64,000 bases of DNA, taken from NCBI GenBank assembly GCA_020342155.1, contig CP070842.1, forward strand, positions 1,368,405 to 1,432,404, read 5' to 3'. The notes beneath the pieces are model-generated. The model did no database searches, was not told the DNA's origin, and was given only the letters and a program-made list of their open reading frames with translations. Position numbers and translations under genes: made by a program. The stretch is from Dehalococcoidales bacterium (GTDB lineage: Bacteria > Chloroflexota > Dehalococcoidia > Dehalococcoidales > Fen-1064). Shown here in pieces: positions 32,716-42,221 of this stretch. Every line of letters starts with the position of its first letter. Within the stretch, counting starts at the first letter, position 1.

Positions 32716-33555
32716 ATGACCGGATTACTTTTTGGTACGGCGGGCACTCCCCATAGTACTAAGAAGCCATCTACAGCCAGTGGTATCGAGCGTGTTTCCG
32801 AGCTTGGACTGGGTTGTATGGAGATGGAGTTTGTCCGGCGTGCTAGTATGGGTGAAACAACCACTCGTGTTGTTGCCGAAACGGCTGCCAGGACTGGGGT
32901 GAAACTCACCGCTCATGCACCATACTACATCAACCTCAATGCCCGGGAACCGGAGAAGGTCAGGGCTAGCCAGGAAAGAATACTGCAGACGGCAAGGATT
33001 GCTTCCTGGTGCGGGGCTCACAGTGTCGCTTTTCATGCGGCTTTCTATCTTGGTGACCCGCCGGAGCAGACCTACCGGACGGTAAAGAAGCAACTGGAAG
33101 AAGTGCTGGAGCAGCTCAGTCAGGAGAACATTAAAGTCTGGATTCGCCCCGAACTCATGGGGAGGGGGACGCAGTTCGGTAGTCTTGAGGAATTGCTTGA
33201 CCTGTCCCTTGAGCTCGAAATGGTGGCTCCCTGCATTGATTTTGCTCATTATCATGCCAGAGACGGTAAGAATAACTCCTACGATGAGTTTAGTTCTATT
33301 CTCTCGCGAGTTGAGGAGCGGCTGGGTCGGGATGCCCTGGACGATATCCATATCCACGTCTCTGGAATAGCCTATGGAAAGAAGGGCGAAATCAAGCACC
33401 TGAACATGCACGAATCGGATTTTCAGTACATAGAATTTATTAGGGCCCTGAAAGACTATGATGTCAAAGGGATGGTAGTCTGCGAAAGTCCCAATCTAGA
33501 AGACGATGCCTTGCTCCTGCAGAACACTTACCATGATCTGTTGGGACCGGCTTGA
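32716..33555 (+). CDS. Endonuclease IV-like TIM-barrel protein
   Basis: A 279-residue protein of the AP endonuclease 2 (xylose isomerase-like TIM barrel) family. Likely metal ligands: LTAHAPYYINL, VAFHAAFYLGD, RPELMGRG, CIDFAHYHARDG, IHIHVSG and VVCESPN. These follow the order of E. coli Nfo zinc ligands, so cleavage 5' to abasic sites is a fair inference. The length (279) fits. A consensus promoter lies just upstream; the downstream DinB gene is co-directional. Confidence 0.83.
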   Translation: MTGLLFGTAGTPHSTKKPSTASGIERVSELGLGCMEMEFVRRASMGETTTRVVAETAARTGVKLTAHAPYYINLNAREPEKVRASQERILQTARIASWCGAHSVAFHAAFYLGDPPEQTYRTVKKQLEEVLEQLSQENIKVWIRPELMGRGTQFGSLEELLDLSLELEMVAPCIDFAHYHARDGKNNSYDEFSSILSRVEERLGRDALDDIHIHVSGIAYGKKGEIKHLNMHESDFQYIEFIRALKDYDVKGMVVCESPNLEDDALLLQNTYHDLLGPA

Positions 33556-33623
33556 TGAAAGCAGATGAGCCATAACCTAATAGAAACACAGGAAACTAGC
33601 ATAAAGACAAGGAGGAGAATGAA

Positions 33624-34136
33624 ATGAATGTGGCGGAATTCATCCATGGGTCTGTAACTGGCCTCAACAGCACGATTATTGATGACGTAAAACCACTGAC
33701 CCAGCCGCAATCGGAATGGCAACCTGCCCCCAATGCTAACCCTATCGGTTTCATCCTCTGGCACTTCATGCGGGTCCAGGACAACATGATACACGGGTTT
33801 CAGGGTAAGCCGCCGGCATGGGAGACCGAAAAATGGTATGAGAAGCTGGGTATAGACGTAAAGGCATCGGGTGTTGGCTTCCAGGAACCTGAGGTAAAGG
33901 GTGTTGCCGCACTGCCGCTTGCTGACCTTATTGCCTATGCTGAGCGTGTGTCCCAGTGCTCTGCGGACTACTTCGGGTCTCTAGAGGACGCTGATTTGGA
34001 GCGTGCCCCCGACCCTGAGCGGCCGAGACGAACTATCGCCGTAACAGTGCGTGCCTTTCTAATTGGGCACGGTTGGTGGCATGACGGAGAGATCAAGTAT
34101 CTCAAGGGCATGCAGGGCATGCCTTTTGCCTATTAG
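33624..34136 (+). CDS. DinB family protein
   Basis: A 170-residue four-helix protein with the DinB/DinB_2 pattern: FILWHFMRVQDN carries the first His, and the C-terminal IGHGWWHDGEIKYLKG supplies two more, forming a likely three-His metal site. DinB-fold enzymes include bacillithiol or mycothiol S-transferases, but many remain uncharacterised. AAGGAGGAG lies before the ATG. It follows the endonuclease IV-like gene by 68 bp on the same strand. Confidence 0.85.
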   Translation: MNVAEFIHGSVTGLNSTIIDDVKPLTQPQSEWQPAPNANPIGFILWHFMRVQDNMIHGFQGKPPAWETEKWYEKLGIDVKASGVGFQEPEVKGVAALPLADLIAYAERVSQCSADYFGSLEDADLERAPDPERPRRTIAVTVRAFLIGHGWWHDGEIKYLKGMQGMPFAY

Positions 34137-34268
34137 TCTATTAATCAGATGCCCGTTCAGTATGAGATTTTCACTACTGTTGTGAAGCGTTATCAACTCT
34201 ACATTAGTACCTCAACAGTAATCGGTGGCTATTAGCCTGTAGATACAGTCGAGACCTGAGATAAGTCT

Positions 34269-34613
34269 ATGCACGAGATGTCTATTGCTCAAAGCATCGT
34301 TGATATTGTAGAGAAAGAGCTGGTCAGCCATGGGGTCGAACAGCTCAAAGCTGTGAATATTGCCGTCGGGAAGTGGGCGGCGGTCGTACCGGAGCAGTTA
34401 GCTTTCTGTTTCAGCATAGTAACCGCAGATACTAATATGGCTGGGGCTACTCTAAATATTAAAGAGGTGCCTCTTGGCTATACGTGCTCTGCCTGTGGAG
34501 AGGAGTTCGCCTCCGGGGAAATGGCGATTGTATGCCCTAAATGTGGTGATACCAATATTACTCTGACCAATGGTAGAGAATTGACTATTGAGAGTATCGA
34601 GGTAGCTGACTGA
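34269..34613 (+). CDS. hypA: Hydrogenase/urease nickel incorporation protein HypA
   Basis: A 114-residue HypA. It begins MHEMSIAQ, with H2 as the nickel ligand, and has a zinc site C73xxC76...C89xxC92. HypA delivers nickel to [NiFe]-hydrogenase precursors together with HypB. No other hyp or hydrogenase gene is in this window, so it is an orphan here; it may serve a locus elsewhere. Ribosome site is weak. Repeat copy B follows. Confidence 0.92.
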   Translation: MHEMSIAQSIVDIVEKELVSHGVEQLKAVNIAVGKWAAVVPEQLAFCFSIVTADTNMAGATLNIKEVPLGYTCSACGEEFASGEMAIVCPKCGDTNITLTNGRELTIESIEVAD

Positions 34614-34641
34614 TTCGGATAGCTGTATCTCTATTACATAT

Positions 34642-34975
34642 AGAGGGGTACAAGGGGGACACCCCTCTGGACTCCCCAGAACGGTGAGGGACCAGACTTC
34701 CAGCAGTGGTCATTTGCACCTTATAGCGTGCCGTACTGTTCTATCAAGAAATTGGGTAGTGCCTGCAAACAGGAAGTGTAAAGAGGTGAAATTTCTGGGG
34801 CAAATAAGCATTCCAAACACCGTTAAAGAGGTGGAGTTGAAGAGGGACGCTAGCCCCTCTTTCTTATTATTCCCCCTTCCCCACCGGGGAAGGGGGATAC
34901 AGGGGGATGGGGCCACCACTACTAAACAGGGGGTGAGGTTAGAAGAGAATATAGAAGCGTGGCTAATCATATGAA
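34642..34975. repeat. Dispersed structured intergenic repeat, copy B
   Basis: It occupies most of the 443-bp gap between hypA and ftsH. Shared with copy A: the GGGGGACACCCCTC head, GGACTCCCCAGAACGGTGAGGG, the GAGTTGAAGAGGGACGCTAG segment, the 11-bp hairpin (34872-34896), GGATACAGGGGGATGGGG, ACTACTAAACAGGG and a TAATCATATGAACAAG end. In the hairpin the terminal T:A pair of copy A is C:G here, a compensatory change. The 24-base palindrome of copy A is imperfect here. Confidence 0.75.
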
Positions 34976-35011
34976 CAAGACTATCACCTTCCACATTGGC
35001 ACCTGTTCTGC

Positions 35012-35017
35012 TATAAT
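35012..35017 (+). promoter_or_regulatory. -10 box of ftsH
   Basis: TATAAT about 40 bases before the ftsH ATG; a weak -35 (TTCCAC, 34989-34994) is 17 bases upstream. Confidence 0.5.
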
Positions 35018-35056
35018 AGTAAAGATAGAGCCTAAGGTTCACTGTTCGGAGAGGAT

Positions 35057-36991
35057 ATGATGCCGAGGTGGCGGCGAATCAGCTTGCTTTACGTGGCAAT
35101 CCTGGTTGGTGGGATTGCCTTGATTGCCTTTGCCCTTCAACCATCTGGACCGCGCCCTGAGGAAATTCCCCTGAGCGAAATTATTAGCGAGTCGCAAGAC
35201 AACCAGATAGAGGAGCTAATTGTTGAGGGTGAGTGGATAACGGCTACCACAAAAGATGGCCGAGAACTAAGGAGCTATAAGGGTGAGACCAGCATATTTG
35301 AGATTGCAGGTCTTGTCCTTGAAGGTGTGAAATATGATATCAGGCCCGCTGGCTTGAACTGGGGGAATATATTACTCAGCTTCTTGCCCCTCCTCCTCCT
35401 GGGTGGTCTGATATTTTTCCTCTTTTTCCGCGCCCGGGGGGCTAATACCCAGGCGATGAGCTTCGGGCGGAGTCGGGCGAGACTGTTCCCGGGCGATAAG
35501 CCTTCGGTGACTTTCGATGATGTTGCCGGTGTTGACGAGGCCAAGCAAGAGCTTGCGGAAGTAGTTGATTTTCTCAAATCCCGTGAGAAGTTTCAGGACG
35601 TCGGGGCGCGTATTCCCCGGGGTATCCTGCTCGTGGGGCCGCCCGGCACAGGTAAGACATTGCTGGCCCGGGCTATTGCCGGTGAGGCCGGGGTACCTTA
35701 TTTTTCGATAAGTGGTAGTGAATTTGTTGAGATGTTTGTCGGCGTTGGCGCTTCACGTGTACGCGACCTTTTCGACCAGGCGAAGCGTAATACACCGTGC
35801 ATCATCTTCATTGATGAGATTGACGCCGTGGGACGGCACCGGGGAGCCGGTTTGGGTGGTAGCCATGATGAGAGAGAGCAGACCCTGAACCAGATTCTTA
35901 CCGAGATGGATGGATTTGACACCAACACCAGTGTGATTGTACTGGCAGCGACCAACCGGCCTGATATCCTCGACCCGGCTCTGCTGCGACCCGGACGCTT
36001 TGACCGTCGTGTCGTACTTGACCTGCCTGATGTCGCCGGGCGGGTGGCCATTTTGCAGGTCCACTCTAAAGGCAAGCCTCTGGCCAAGGCGGTTGACCTT
36101 GATGTGCTGGCTAAGGAGACAGTTGGCTTCAGCGGCGCTGATCTAGCTAATTTGGTCAATGAGGCGGCCATACTGGCTGCCCGGCGTAATGAGAAGTCCA
36201 TCCATATGCCGGACTTCGAAGAGTCCATTGACCGCGTAATCGCCGGTCCGGAGCGGAAGAGCCGGCGGATAAGCGATAAAGAGAAGGAAATCACTGCCTA
36301 TCATGAGGCCGGCCATGCTTTGGTGGCCTGGATATTGCCCAACGCTGACCCGCCGCATAAGATCTCGATAGTGGCACGGGGGATGGCGCTCGGTTACACC
36401 AAGCATTTGACTGAAGACCGTTACATGATGACGCCGTCCCAGTTTAATGATATGATATCCGGTTTTCTCAGCGGACATACGGCCGAGCAGCTTATCTTCG
36501 GAGAAGCGAGCACCGGGGCTCAAGATGACATCAGGCGGGCCACCAATCTGGCGCGCCGGATGGTGACTGACTTCGGCATGAGCGACAAACTGGGGTTGCG
36601 GACCTTTGGTGACAAGCAGGAGATGGTCTTTCTCGGCCGGGAAATTTCGGAGCAGAAGGACTACAGCGACAGGGTTGCCCTTGAGATTGACCGCGAGGTT
36701 GATAAGATTATCCGTAATGCTCACGAGGTAGCCACTAAAGTCCTCACGGAGAACAAGGCGAAACTAGTGCACCTGGCAAAGACGCTTATTGCCAGGGAAA
36801 CTCTGGGTGGTGAGGAGCTGGAAGAGGTATTGAAGGCGGAGGTACCATCCGAGACAGAAGCACAGGTGCTAGCTGCCGATACCGCGATGACGGCTGAAGA
36901 GAAACATAAGCCTCAGAAAAAACGCCGGGCCAGAAAAGCCCCGGTAGTGGGGCCGATTCTCACCGAGCCGTCTCCAGCCCCGTCTGACTGA
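35057..36991 (+). CDS. ftsH: ATP-dependent zinc metalloprotease FtsH
   Basis: A 644-residue FtsH. Transmembrane helices at about 8-28 and 103-124 flank a small extracytoplasmic domain. The AAA domain has Walker A GPPGTGKT (194-201), Walker B IIFIDE (249-254), pore motif around MFVGVGAS, and second-region homology around [20 protein letters not shown]. The M41 zinc site is HEAGH (416-420) with a distal Asp in the C-terminal third. It extracts and degrades membrane and cytosolic proteins as a hexamer. The tail (610-644) is basic, with KKRRARK. Monocistronic, with its own promoter. Confidence 0.97.
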   Translation: MMPRWRRISLLYVAILVGGIALIAFALQPSGPRPEEIPLSEIISESQDNQIEELIVEGEWITATTKDGRELRSYKGETSIFEIAGLVLEGVKYDIRPAGLNWGNILLSFLPLLLLGGLIFFLFFRARGANTQAMSFGRSRARLFPGDKPSVTFDDVAGVDEAKQELAEVVDFLKSREKFQDVGARIPRGILLVGPPGTGKTLLARAIAGEAGVPYFSISGSEFVEMFVGVGASRVRDLFDQAKRNTPCIIFIDEIDAVGRHRGAGLGGSHDEREQTLNQILTEMDGFDTNTSVIVLAATNRPDILDPALLRPGRFDRRVVLDLPDVAGRVAILQVHSKGKPLAKAVDLDVLAKETVGFSGADLANLVNEAAILAARRNEKSIHMPDFEESIDRVIAGPERKSRRISDKEKEITAYHEAGHALVAWILPNADPPHKISIVARGMALGYTKHLTEDRYMMTPSQFNDMISGFLSGHTAEQLIFGEASTGAQDDIRRATNLARRMVTDFGMSDKLGLRTFGDKQEMVFLGREISEQKDYSDRVALEIDREVDKIIRNAHEVATKVLTENKAKLVHLAKTLIARETLGGEELEEVLKAEVPSETEAQVLAADTAMTAEEKHKPQKKRRARKAPVVGPILTEPSPAPSD

Positions 36992-37029
36992 ACGGCGATT
37001 GCCCTCTCGCTGTACTTATTATGTGTCCT

Positions 37030-37998
37030 CTATCTCCGTCGGTTGATGATAAAATCTGCCAGTTCACACAGTGACTGGCGGGCTTCGGTGTTCGGTAGTT
37101 GCTCCAAACGCCGACACGCGCGGTTGCGGTAATCGGTGGCGACTTCGAAGCACTCTTCAATGATTGGTGAGTTACGCACCTGTTCGATTGCCTGCGAGAT
37201 GTACTTCTCGCCGTCCTTGGCGTGAAATAGCTGCTTTACTGGGTTATCTTTGCCGGGGTAATGCTCGAGGAGAAGCATCGCCGGCAGGGTAAGGGTGCCC
37301 TGAGACAGGTCAGAACCGACCGGCTTACCCATTTCCTCCTCTGTGCCGATGAAGTCTAGGATATCATCCACAATCTGGAAAGCGATGCCGAGGTTGTGCC
37401 CGTATTCCCTCATTATCTCAACCCCTTCTTCGGGCGCCTCACTGAGGATTGCCCCGGACTCCGTTGCCATAACGAAAAGGGCGGCGGTCTTGCTTGCAAT
37501 CCGGTGCAGATAGTTCTTACGAGCCTGCTTCAGTTCGAAGGCGCTTTGGGACTGGGCTATTTCGCCGCTGGTTATAATCATCAGGGTGAGGGGAAGGAGC
37601 TTGATTACGCGTAGATTGTCTGTTCTTGCCACCAGCTCACCCGTTTGGGCAAACAGATAATCCCCCAGGAGTACGGCCTGCTCGGTGCCCCATAGCTTAT
37701 TGACTGTTGGTCTGCCCCAGCGTACGGCGGAGTTATCGATGGTATCATCATGCATTAGGGTAGCCAGGTGCAGCAGTTCAACTGCCATGGCTATTGGCAT
37801 CAGGGTATCGATGTTATAATTATAGGACTTGGCAGATAGGAGGGCCAGAATGGGCCGAATCTTCTTGCCACCCCCTATGAGACTATATTCCAGGAGTTCG
37901 GCAAGATAGGGATTTCCGACCTGGCAGATTGATTTTAGCTCCGCCTGTACCGCTGTCAGGTCTTCCTGTACGGGTCTATAAATATCGCTTAGCTCCAA
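37030..37998 (-). CDS. Polyprenyl diphosphate synthase, TTG start
   Basis: A 322-residue trans-isoprenyl diphosphate synthase. The first aspartate-rich motif is D84-D-T-I-D88 (LMHDDTIDNSAVRWG) and the second is in AFQIVDDILDF; GGGKKIRP lies near 42-49. It condenses isopentenyl diphosphate units to a long prenyl chain for quinone or carrier lipids. The start codon is TTG at 37998, with AAGGGGG 7 bases upstream. Chain length cannot be read with certainty. It converges with ftsH and follows metG on the same strand. Confidence 0.92.
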   Translation of the reverse strand: MELSDIYRPVQEDLTAVQAELKSICQVGNPYLAELLEYSLIGGGKKIRPILALLSAKSYNYNIDTLMPIAMAVELLHLATLMHDDTIDNSAVRWGRPTVNKLWGTEQAVLLGDYLFAQTGELVARTDNLRVIKLLPLTLMIITSGEIAQSQSAFELKQARKNYLHRIASKTAALFVMATESGAILSEAPEEGVEIMREYGHNLGIAFQIVDDILDFIGTEEEMGKPVGSDLSQGTLTLPAMLLLEHYPGKDNPVKQLFHAKDGEKYISQAIEQVRNSPIIEECFEVATDYRNRACRRLEQLPNTEARQSLCELADFIINRRR

Positions 37999-38035
37999 GA
38001 ATGTCCCCCTTCGTTTACAGGCGATTAGCCAATCG

Positions 38036-39733
38036 TTAGTATGCCGAGCCCAGTCGGCTGGTCTCCTCTTCTACGACCTTATCGTCCAGTTTGGTGAACA
38101 GTGGTTGTGGCGTTTGAAGCCGTTGTCCAGGCTGTAACTGTTGCCATTTCCAGCCATAATCCTCCACTCTGCCTTTGAATCCCAGCATTTCGTGTAGCTT
38201 TTGTGAGCTGAACGGCAGGAATGGGTACATCATAGTCTTCAGCTGAGTAATTACACTAAGAGTCACGTATAGTGATTTTGCAGCATCCTTTCGGTCCTCT
38301 TTAATTGTCTTCCACGGTGCTTTCTCATCGAGATAGCGGTTGGTCTCGTGGGCTAAATCCATAGCGTACATCAGAGCAGCTTTGAAATGGCAGTTATCGA
38401 GTGATTCATCTACGAGGTTTGCCCTCGTTGTTTCGGCTCTTAGTTCCAATTCTGTGTATTTTGTCTGAAACCCCTCAATGTCTGTGATACCCATGTCTTC
38501 ATAGGTGGGAACGCAACCGTCAAAATTGCGGTAGGTGAAGGTGAGCACCCGGTTTACCAGATTGCCCCAGGTGGCCACCAGTTCATCGTTGTTACGCCGC
38601 ACAAACTCCCGCCAGGAGAAATCGGTATCGCTGGTCTCCGGCATGTTAATAGAGAGCATGTACCGCAGTGGGTCGGGGTTGTACCGTGAAAGATAGTCCG
38701 GTAGCCAGACCGCCCAGTTCTGGCTGGTGGACAGCTTCCTGCCTTCGATAGTAAGGAACTCGTTCGCCGCGACATCGTAGGGAAGGTTGAGGTCTCCATA
38801 ACCCATCAGCATTGCCGGCCAGATAATGGTGTGGAAAGCGATGTTGTCCTTGCCGAGAAAATAATAACTCTTGGTAGACTCATCCTGCCAGAAGGAACGC
38901 CATTTCTCCGGGTCACCCTGTAAATTGGCCCACTCCTTCGTGGCGGAGAGGTAACCGATAACGGCCTCGAACCAGACGTAGATGCGTTTGCCCTCGAATC
39001 CCTCTACCGGTACCGGAACTCCCCAGTCAATGTCGCGGGTGAAGGCCCGGTCTATCAGGCCTTCTTCCAGAAAGCGTGTGGTGAAGTTGAGGACGTTCGG
39101 TCTCCAGTGTGTCTGTTGCCTCACCCAGTACAGCAGTCTATCTCTGAAAGCGGGCAGTCTGATGAAGAACTGTTCAGAGTCGCGGTAAACCGGGGTTGTA
39201 CCGCATACGCGGCAGCGAGCATCGACGAGATCGGGAGCGTCCAGTAGCTTACCACATGCTTCACACTGGTCGCCGCGGGCGTTGGGAGACGCGCAATGCG
39301 GACATGTACCCTCGACGTAACGGTCAGGCAGGAAGCGCTGGCAATTGGAACAGTATGCCTGCGAAACGGTCTGCTTGTACAGGAAGCCCTTCTCAAAGAG
39401 TTTCAGGAAGATGTCCTGCGCCGCCTCGACGTGGTTATCTGTATCCGTAGTAGTGTACAGGTCAAAAGAGATACCCAGCTTCTGCCAGCAATCGAGGAAT
39501 TCCTGCTGATAGTAGGCGGCAATCTCCTGGGGGGTTTTACCTTCCTGCTCGGCTTTAATGGTTGTCGGTGTGCCGTGGCTGTCAGACCCGGAGACCATGA
39601 CCACCTCGTTTCCTTTGGTGCGGTGGTATCGGGAAAAGATATCTGCCGGTAAATTGGCCCCGGCAATCTGACCCAGGTGTAATGAGCCATTAGCGTAAGG
39701 CCAGGCTACACAAACAAGAATTCTCTCAGCCAT
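38036..39733 (-). CDS. metG: Methionyl-tRNA synthetase
   Basis: A 565-residue class I synthetase. HIGH is present as H-L-G-Q in YANGSLHLGQ, four CxxC knuckles (YCSNC, TCPHC, QCEAC, RCRVC) form the two-zinc insertion of the E. coli type, and KMSKS appears as KLSTS. It ends without the C-terminal tRNA-binding domain. I use the ATG at 39733, where homologues begin (ERILVCVAWPYAN). A GTG at 39769 overlapping the stop codon of the upstream small gene would add 12 residues and cannot be excluded. Confidence 0.95.
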   Translation of the reverse strand: MAERILVCVAWPYANGSLHLGQIAGANLPADIFSRYHRTKGNEVVMVSGSDSHGTPTTIKAEQEGKTPQEIAAYYQQEFLDCWQKLGISFDLYTTTDTDNHVEAAQDIFLKLFEKGFLYKQTVSQAYCSNCQRFLPDRYVEGTCPHCASPNARGDQCEACGKLLDAPDLVDARCRVCGTTPVYRDSEQFFIRLPAFRDRLLYWVRQQTHWRPNVLNFTTRFLEEGLIDRAFTRDIDWGVPVPVEGFEGKRIYVWFEAVIGYLSATKEWANLQGDPEKWRSFWQDESTKSYYFLGKDNIAFHTIIWPAMLMGYGDLNLPYDVAANEFLTIEGRKLSTSQNWAVWLPDYLSRYNPDPLRYMLSINMPETSDTDFSWREFVRRNNDELVATWGNLVNRVLTFTYRNFDGCVPTYEDMGITDIEGFQTKYTELELRAETTRANLVDESLDNCHFKAALMYAMDLAHETNRYLDEKAPWKTIKEDRKDAAKSLYVTLSVITQLKTMMYPFLPFSSQKLHEMLGFKGRVEDYGWKWQQLQPGQRLQTPQPLFTKLDDKVVEEETSRLGSAY

Positions 39734-39765
39734 CACTTTTTTCCGAGCAGCACGGGTCTCAGTGG

Positions 39766-39999
39766 TCACACGTTATAGGACTCGCTGGGGAAAAATGTCA
39801 GCGTCTGCTCGCCTTTCTCCTCTCTATACTCAGCGTAGCCTTTTTCCAGACTGCAGGTGGAGCAGTAGTAGTAACTCTTACCACTTTCGGTTTCAATGCC
39901 GTCTTCCTCATCGATAACCAGATAGCGCTCTGAATAGGGAATCACTATCCCGCAGTTATCACACTGGACATTCCCCAACGATATACAACCCTGTCGCAC
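39766..39999 (-). CDS. Small zinc-ribbon protein
   Basis: A 77-residue protein with CDNC near the N-terminus and CSTC 30 residues later, a likely structural zinc site. Between them is an acidic stretch (VIDEEDGIETE). The gene ends at the possible GTG start of metG (GTGA overlap), so the two are probably co-translated. No family recognised; a small zinc protein of unknown role. Confidence 0.7.
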   Translation of the reverse strand: MRQGCISLGNVQCDNCGIVIPYSERYLVIDEEDGIETESGKSYYYCSTCSLEKGYAEYREEKGEQTLTFFPSESYNV

Positions 40000-40044
40000 C
40001 GCTCATTCCTCCCTAAAATATTTCTTACACAGTCTGTATCTCAA

Positions 40045-40860
40045 TCAAACCAGCCTAAGCCAGGCCTGGTACAGCTCCTTCTTTGACAAATGTGTCTCCC
40101 ACGCCACCCTGGCAATCGCTTCCCGGGCGGGCAGACCAGAGCGGCGCATTTGCTTCAGCCACTGCTCGATATCATCGGTCAGTCGGGGTTTTTCGCTATC
40201 TCGCTTACCCTCTATGACTAGGGTAAACTCCCCCCTCGGCTTGGTGAAATGCTCGAGGGCTTGACTGATAGAGCCCCGAAAGACCTCCTCGTGTAGCTTG
40301 GTAAGCTCACGGCAGACCGCAAGACTCCTGTCCCCGAAAATGGAGAGCATATCTGTCATTGAGGCGGTCAATCGGTGGGGGGCTTCGAAGATAACCAGCG
40401 TGGACGGTTCACCAGCGACGCTTTCCAGAAGGCGACAGCGGCCACTTGACCGGCTGGGCAGAAAGCCCAGGTAGATAAATCTGTCCGTAGGCAGGCCGGA
40501 TACGGCCAGCGCTGCCGTAACCACCGACGGGCCAGGAATCGGGACCACCTGAAATCCTCGTTGAATGGCGGCGGTAACTATTTCATAGCCGGGGTCGGAG
40601 ATGCCGGGCATCCCGGCTTCTGAGACGAGAGCGACATCTCCCTCTTCGAGATGTTCCAGGATGCGGTTGATTTTAGGGGTCCTGGTGTGCTCGTGGAAGC
40701 TGGCTAAAGGCGTCGTGATGTCGTATCTGGTAAGTAGACGCTTTGTCTTGCGGGTATCCTCCGCAGCAATAAGCTTCACCTCACGTAAAACGCGCAGGGC
40801 ACGCAAAGATATGTCCTCCAGATTACCGATGGGAGTCGCTACAACATAAAGGATGGGCAT
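40045..40860 (-). CDS. rsmI: 16S rRNA (cytidine-1402-2'-O)-methyltransferase
   Basis: A 271-residue RsmI. It begins ILYVVATPIGNLEDIS, has the family's EDTRKTKRLL, SEAGMPGISDPG and PIPGPSVVTAALAVSGLPTD stretches, and VFEAPHRL in the second half. It is a tetrapyrrole-methylase-fold enzyme that uses AdoMet to methylate the ribose of C1402. Length is near the family norm of about 280. It is the first gene of the minus-strand unit with the zinc-ribbon protein and metG, 45 bp apart. Confidence 0.95.
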   Translation of the reverse strand: MPILYVVATPIGNLEDISLRALRVLREVKLIAAEDTRKTKRLLTRYDITTPLASFHEHTRTPKINRILEHLEEGDVALVSEAGMPGISDPGYEIVTAAIQRGFQVVPIPGPSVVTAALAVSGLPTDRFIYLGFLPSRSSGRCRLLESVAGEPSTLVIFEAPHRLTASMTDMLSIFGDRSLAVCRELTKLHEEVFRGSISQALEHFTKPRGEFTLVIEGKRDSEKPRLTDDIEQWLKQMRRSGLPAREAIARVAWETHLSKKELYQAWLRLV

Positions 40861-40962
40861 TTTGTATTCCCTCAGCCAAGTTATTATAACCTACACCGAA
40901 CGGAGCAGTCCAGAGTAGCAGTCGATGTTGAAGTATATGTAGAAATACTGCCCGGAATTTTC

Positions 40963-40991
40963 TTGACTGGACCAGTAGGTTCTGGTATATT
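40963..40991 (+). promoter_or_regulatory. Sigma70-type promoter of guaB3-like gene
   Basis: TTGACT (40963-40968), 17-base spacer, TATATT (40986-40991). The ATG at 41014 follows with an AAAGGAG ribosome site in between. Confidence 0.72.
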
Positions 40992-41013
40992 ATTGATTAA
41001 AAGGAGTAGGAAG

Positions 41014-42150
41014 ATGACTGCTCCCGACTTCAAGCAGCTTCGCCGTTCCTACGGCTTTGACGAAGTTGCTCTGGTCCCCGGCGACGTAACGATTAATCCT
41101 GACCAAATTAACACCGACTTCAAGATTGGCGACCTCACCTTTACTATCCCGATTCTGGCTTCAGCCATGGATGGCGTTGTCAATGTAAACTTTGCCATCC
41201 TTCTGGGTAAAATGGGCGGACTGGCGGTGCTGAACCTGGATGGCGTGCAGACCCGCTACGAAAACCCGGAAGAGGTGCTGACTGAGATTGCCCGGGCACC
41301 GAATGCCGAGGTCACCGCTCTGATGCAGAAGATATATTCCGAACCAATCAAGGAAAACCTGATTGGCGAGCGGGTGCAGGCCATCAAGCGGGGGGGAGTA
41401 GTCTGTGCCGTCTCGGTGGTACCTGCCAATACCAAGCGGGTCGCCCCGCAGGTTGTGGAGGCCGGTGGAGATATACTTGTTGTCCAGTCTACGGTTACCA
41501 CCGCTCGTCATACTTCGAAGAGCGAGCGGGGTCTTATTTTTCCTGAGCTTATTGCATCGATACCAATACCGGTGGTCGTCGGGAACTGTGTCAGCTACAG
41601 TACCTGCCTCGATTTGATGAGAACAGGCATATCTGGAGTCCTGGTTGGTGTTGGGCCAGGGACAGCCTGCACCAGCCGTGCCGTTATCGGCGTAGGGGTG
41701 CCCCAGATAACAGCTACGCTCGACTGTGCCGCTGCCAGGGAGCGGAACTTAAAAGAGACGGGTCGCTATGTACCGATAATAACCGATGGCGGTTTCCATA
41801 AGGGAGGCGATATCTGTAAGGCCCTGGCCGCTGGTGCCGACGCCGTTATGCTTGGTTCGGTCTTTGCCCAGGCTGAGGAAGCGCCGGGTCATGGATATCA
41901 CTGGGGTATGGCAAACCCGCATCCGGACCTGCCCCGGGGTACCCGAATCAACGTAGGCACCACCGCACCGTTGAAACAGATACTATTCGGTCCGAGCTCG
42001 ATGACCGATGGCAGCCAGAACCTGGTCGGGGCGATTCGTACTGCCATGGGATTCTGTGGAGCGGCTACTATCCGCGAGATGCAACAGACTGAGATGGTGA
42101 TTGCACCCGCAATCACTACTGAAGGCAAAGCCTGGCAGATGTCGCAGTAA
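41014..42150 (+). CDS. guaB3: GuaB3 family IMP dehydrogenase-related protein
   Basis: A 378-residue IMPDH/GMPR TIM barrel without CBS domains. Marks are [41 protein letters not shown] and the catalytic loop [20 protein letters not shown] with its Cys. These fit the GuaB3 subgroup known from actinobacteria and cyanobacteria, where oxidation of IMP to XMP is reported for some members and uncertain for others. The start at ATG 41014 has AAAGGAG upstream; a longer reading to 40963 would begin in the promoter. It converges with an unknown TIM-barrel-like gene. Confidence 0.9.
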   Translation: MTAPDFKQLRRSYGFDEVALVPGDVTINPDQINTDFKIGDLTFTIPILASAMDGVVNVNFAILLGKMGGLAVLNLDGVQTRYENPEEVLTEIARAPNAEVTALMQKIYSEPIKENLIGERVQAIKRGGVVCAVSVVPANTKRVAPQVVEAGGDILVVQSTVTTARHTSKSERGLIFPELIASIPIPVVVGNCVSYSTCLDLMRTGISGVLVGVGPGTACTSRAVIGVGVPQITATLDCAAARERNLKETGRYVPIITDGGFHKGGDICKALAAGADAVMLGSVFAQAEEAPGHGYHWGMANPHPDLPRGTRINVGTTAPLKQILFGPSSMTDGSQNLVGAIRTAMGFCGAATIREMQQTEMVIAPAITTEGKAWQMSQ

Positions 42151-42221
42151 TAGCACTGCGAAGCTGTTCGTTGCCCTTTCCGATACCAGAAAAGAAGCGA
42201 AACAATCTCTGGTAAAGGTGT

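Noticed and set aside
34684-34974. 96-codon ORFs on both strands in repeat copy B
   Set aside because: Same reason as for copy A: repeat sequence without coding character.
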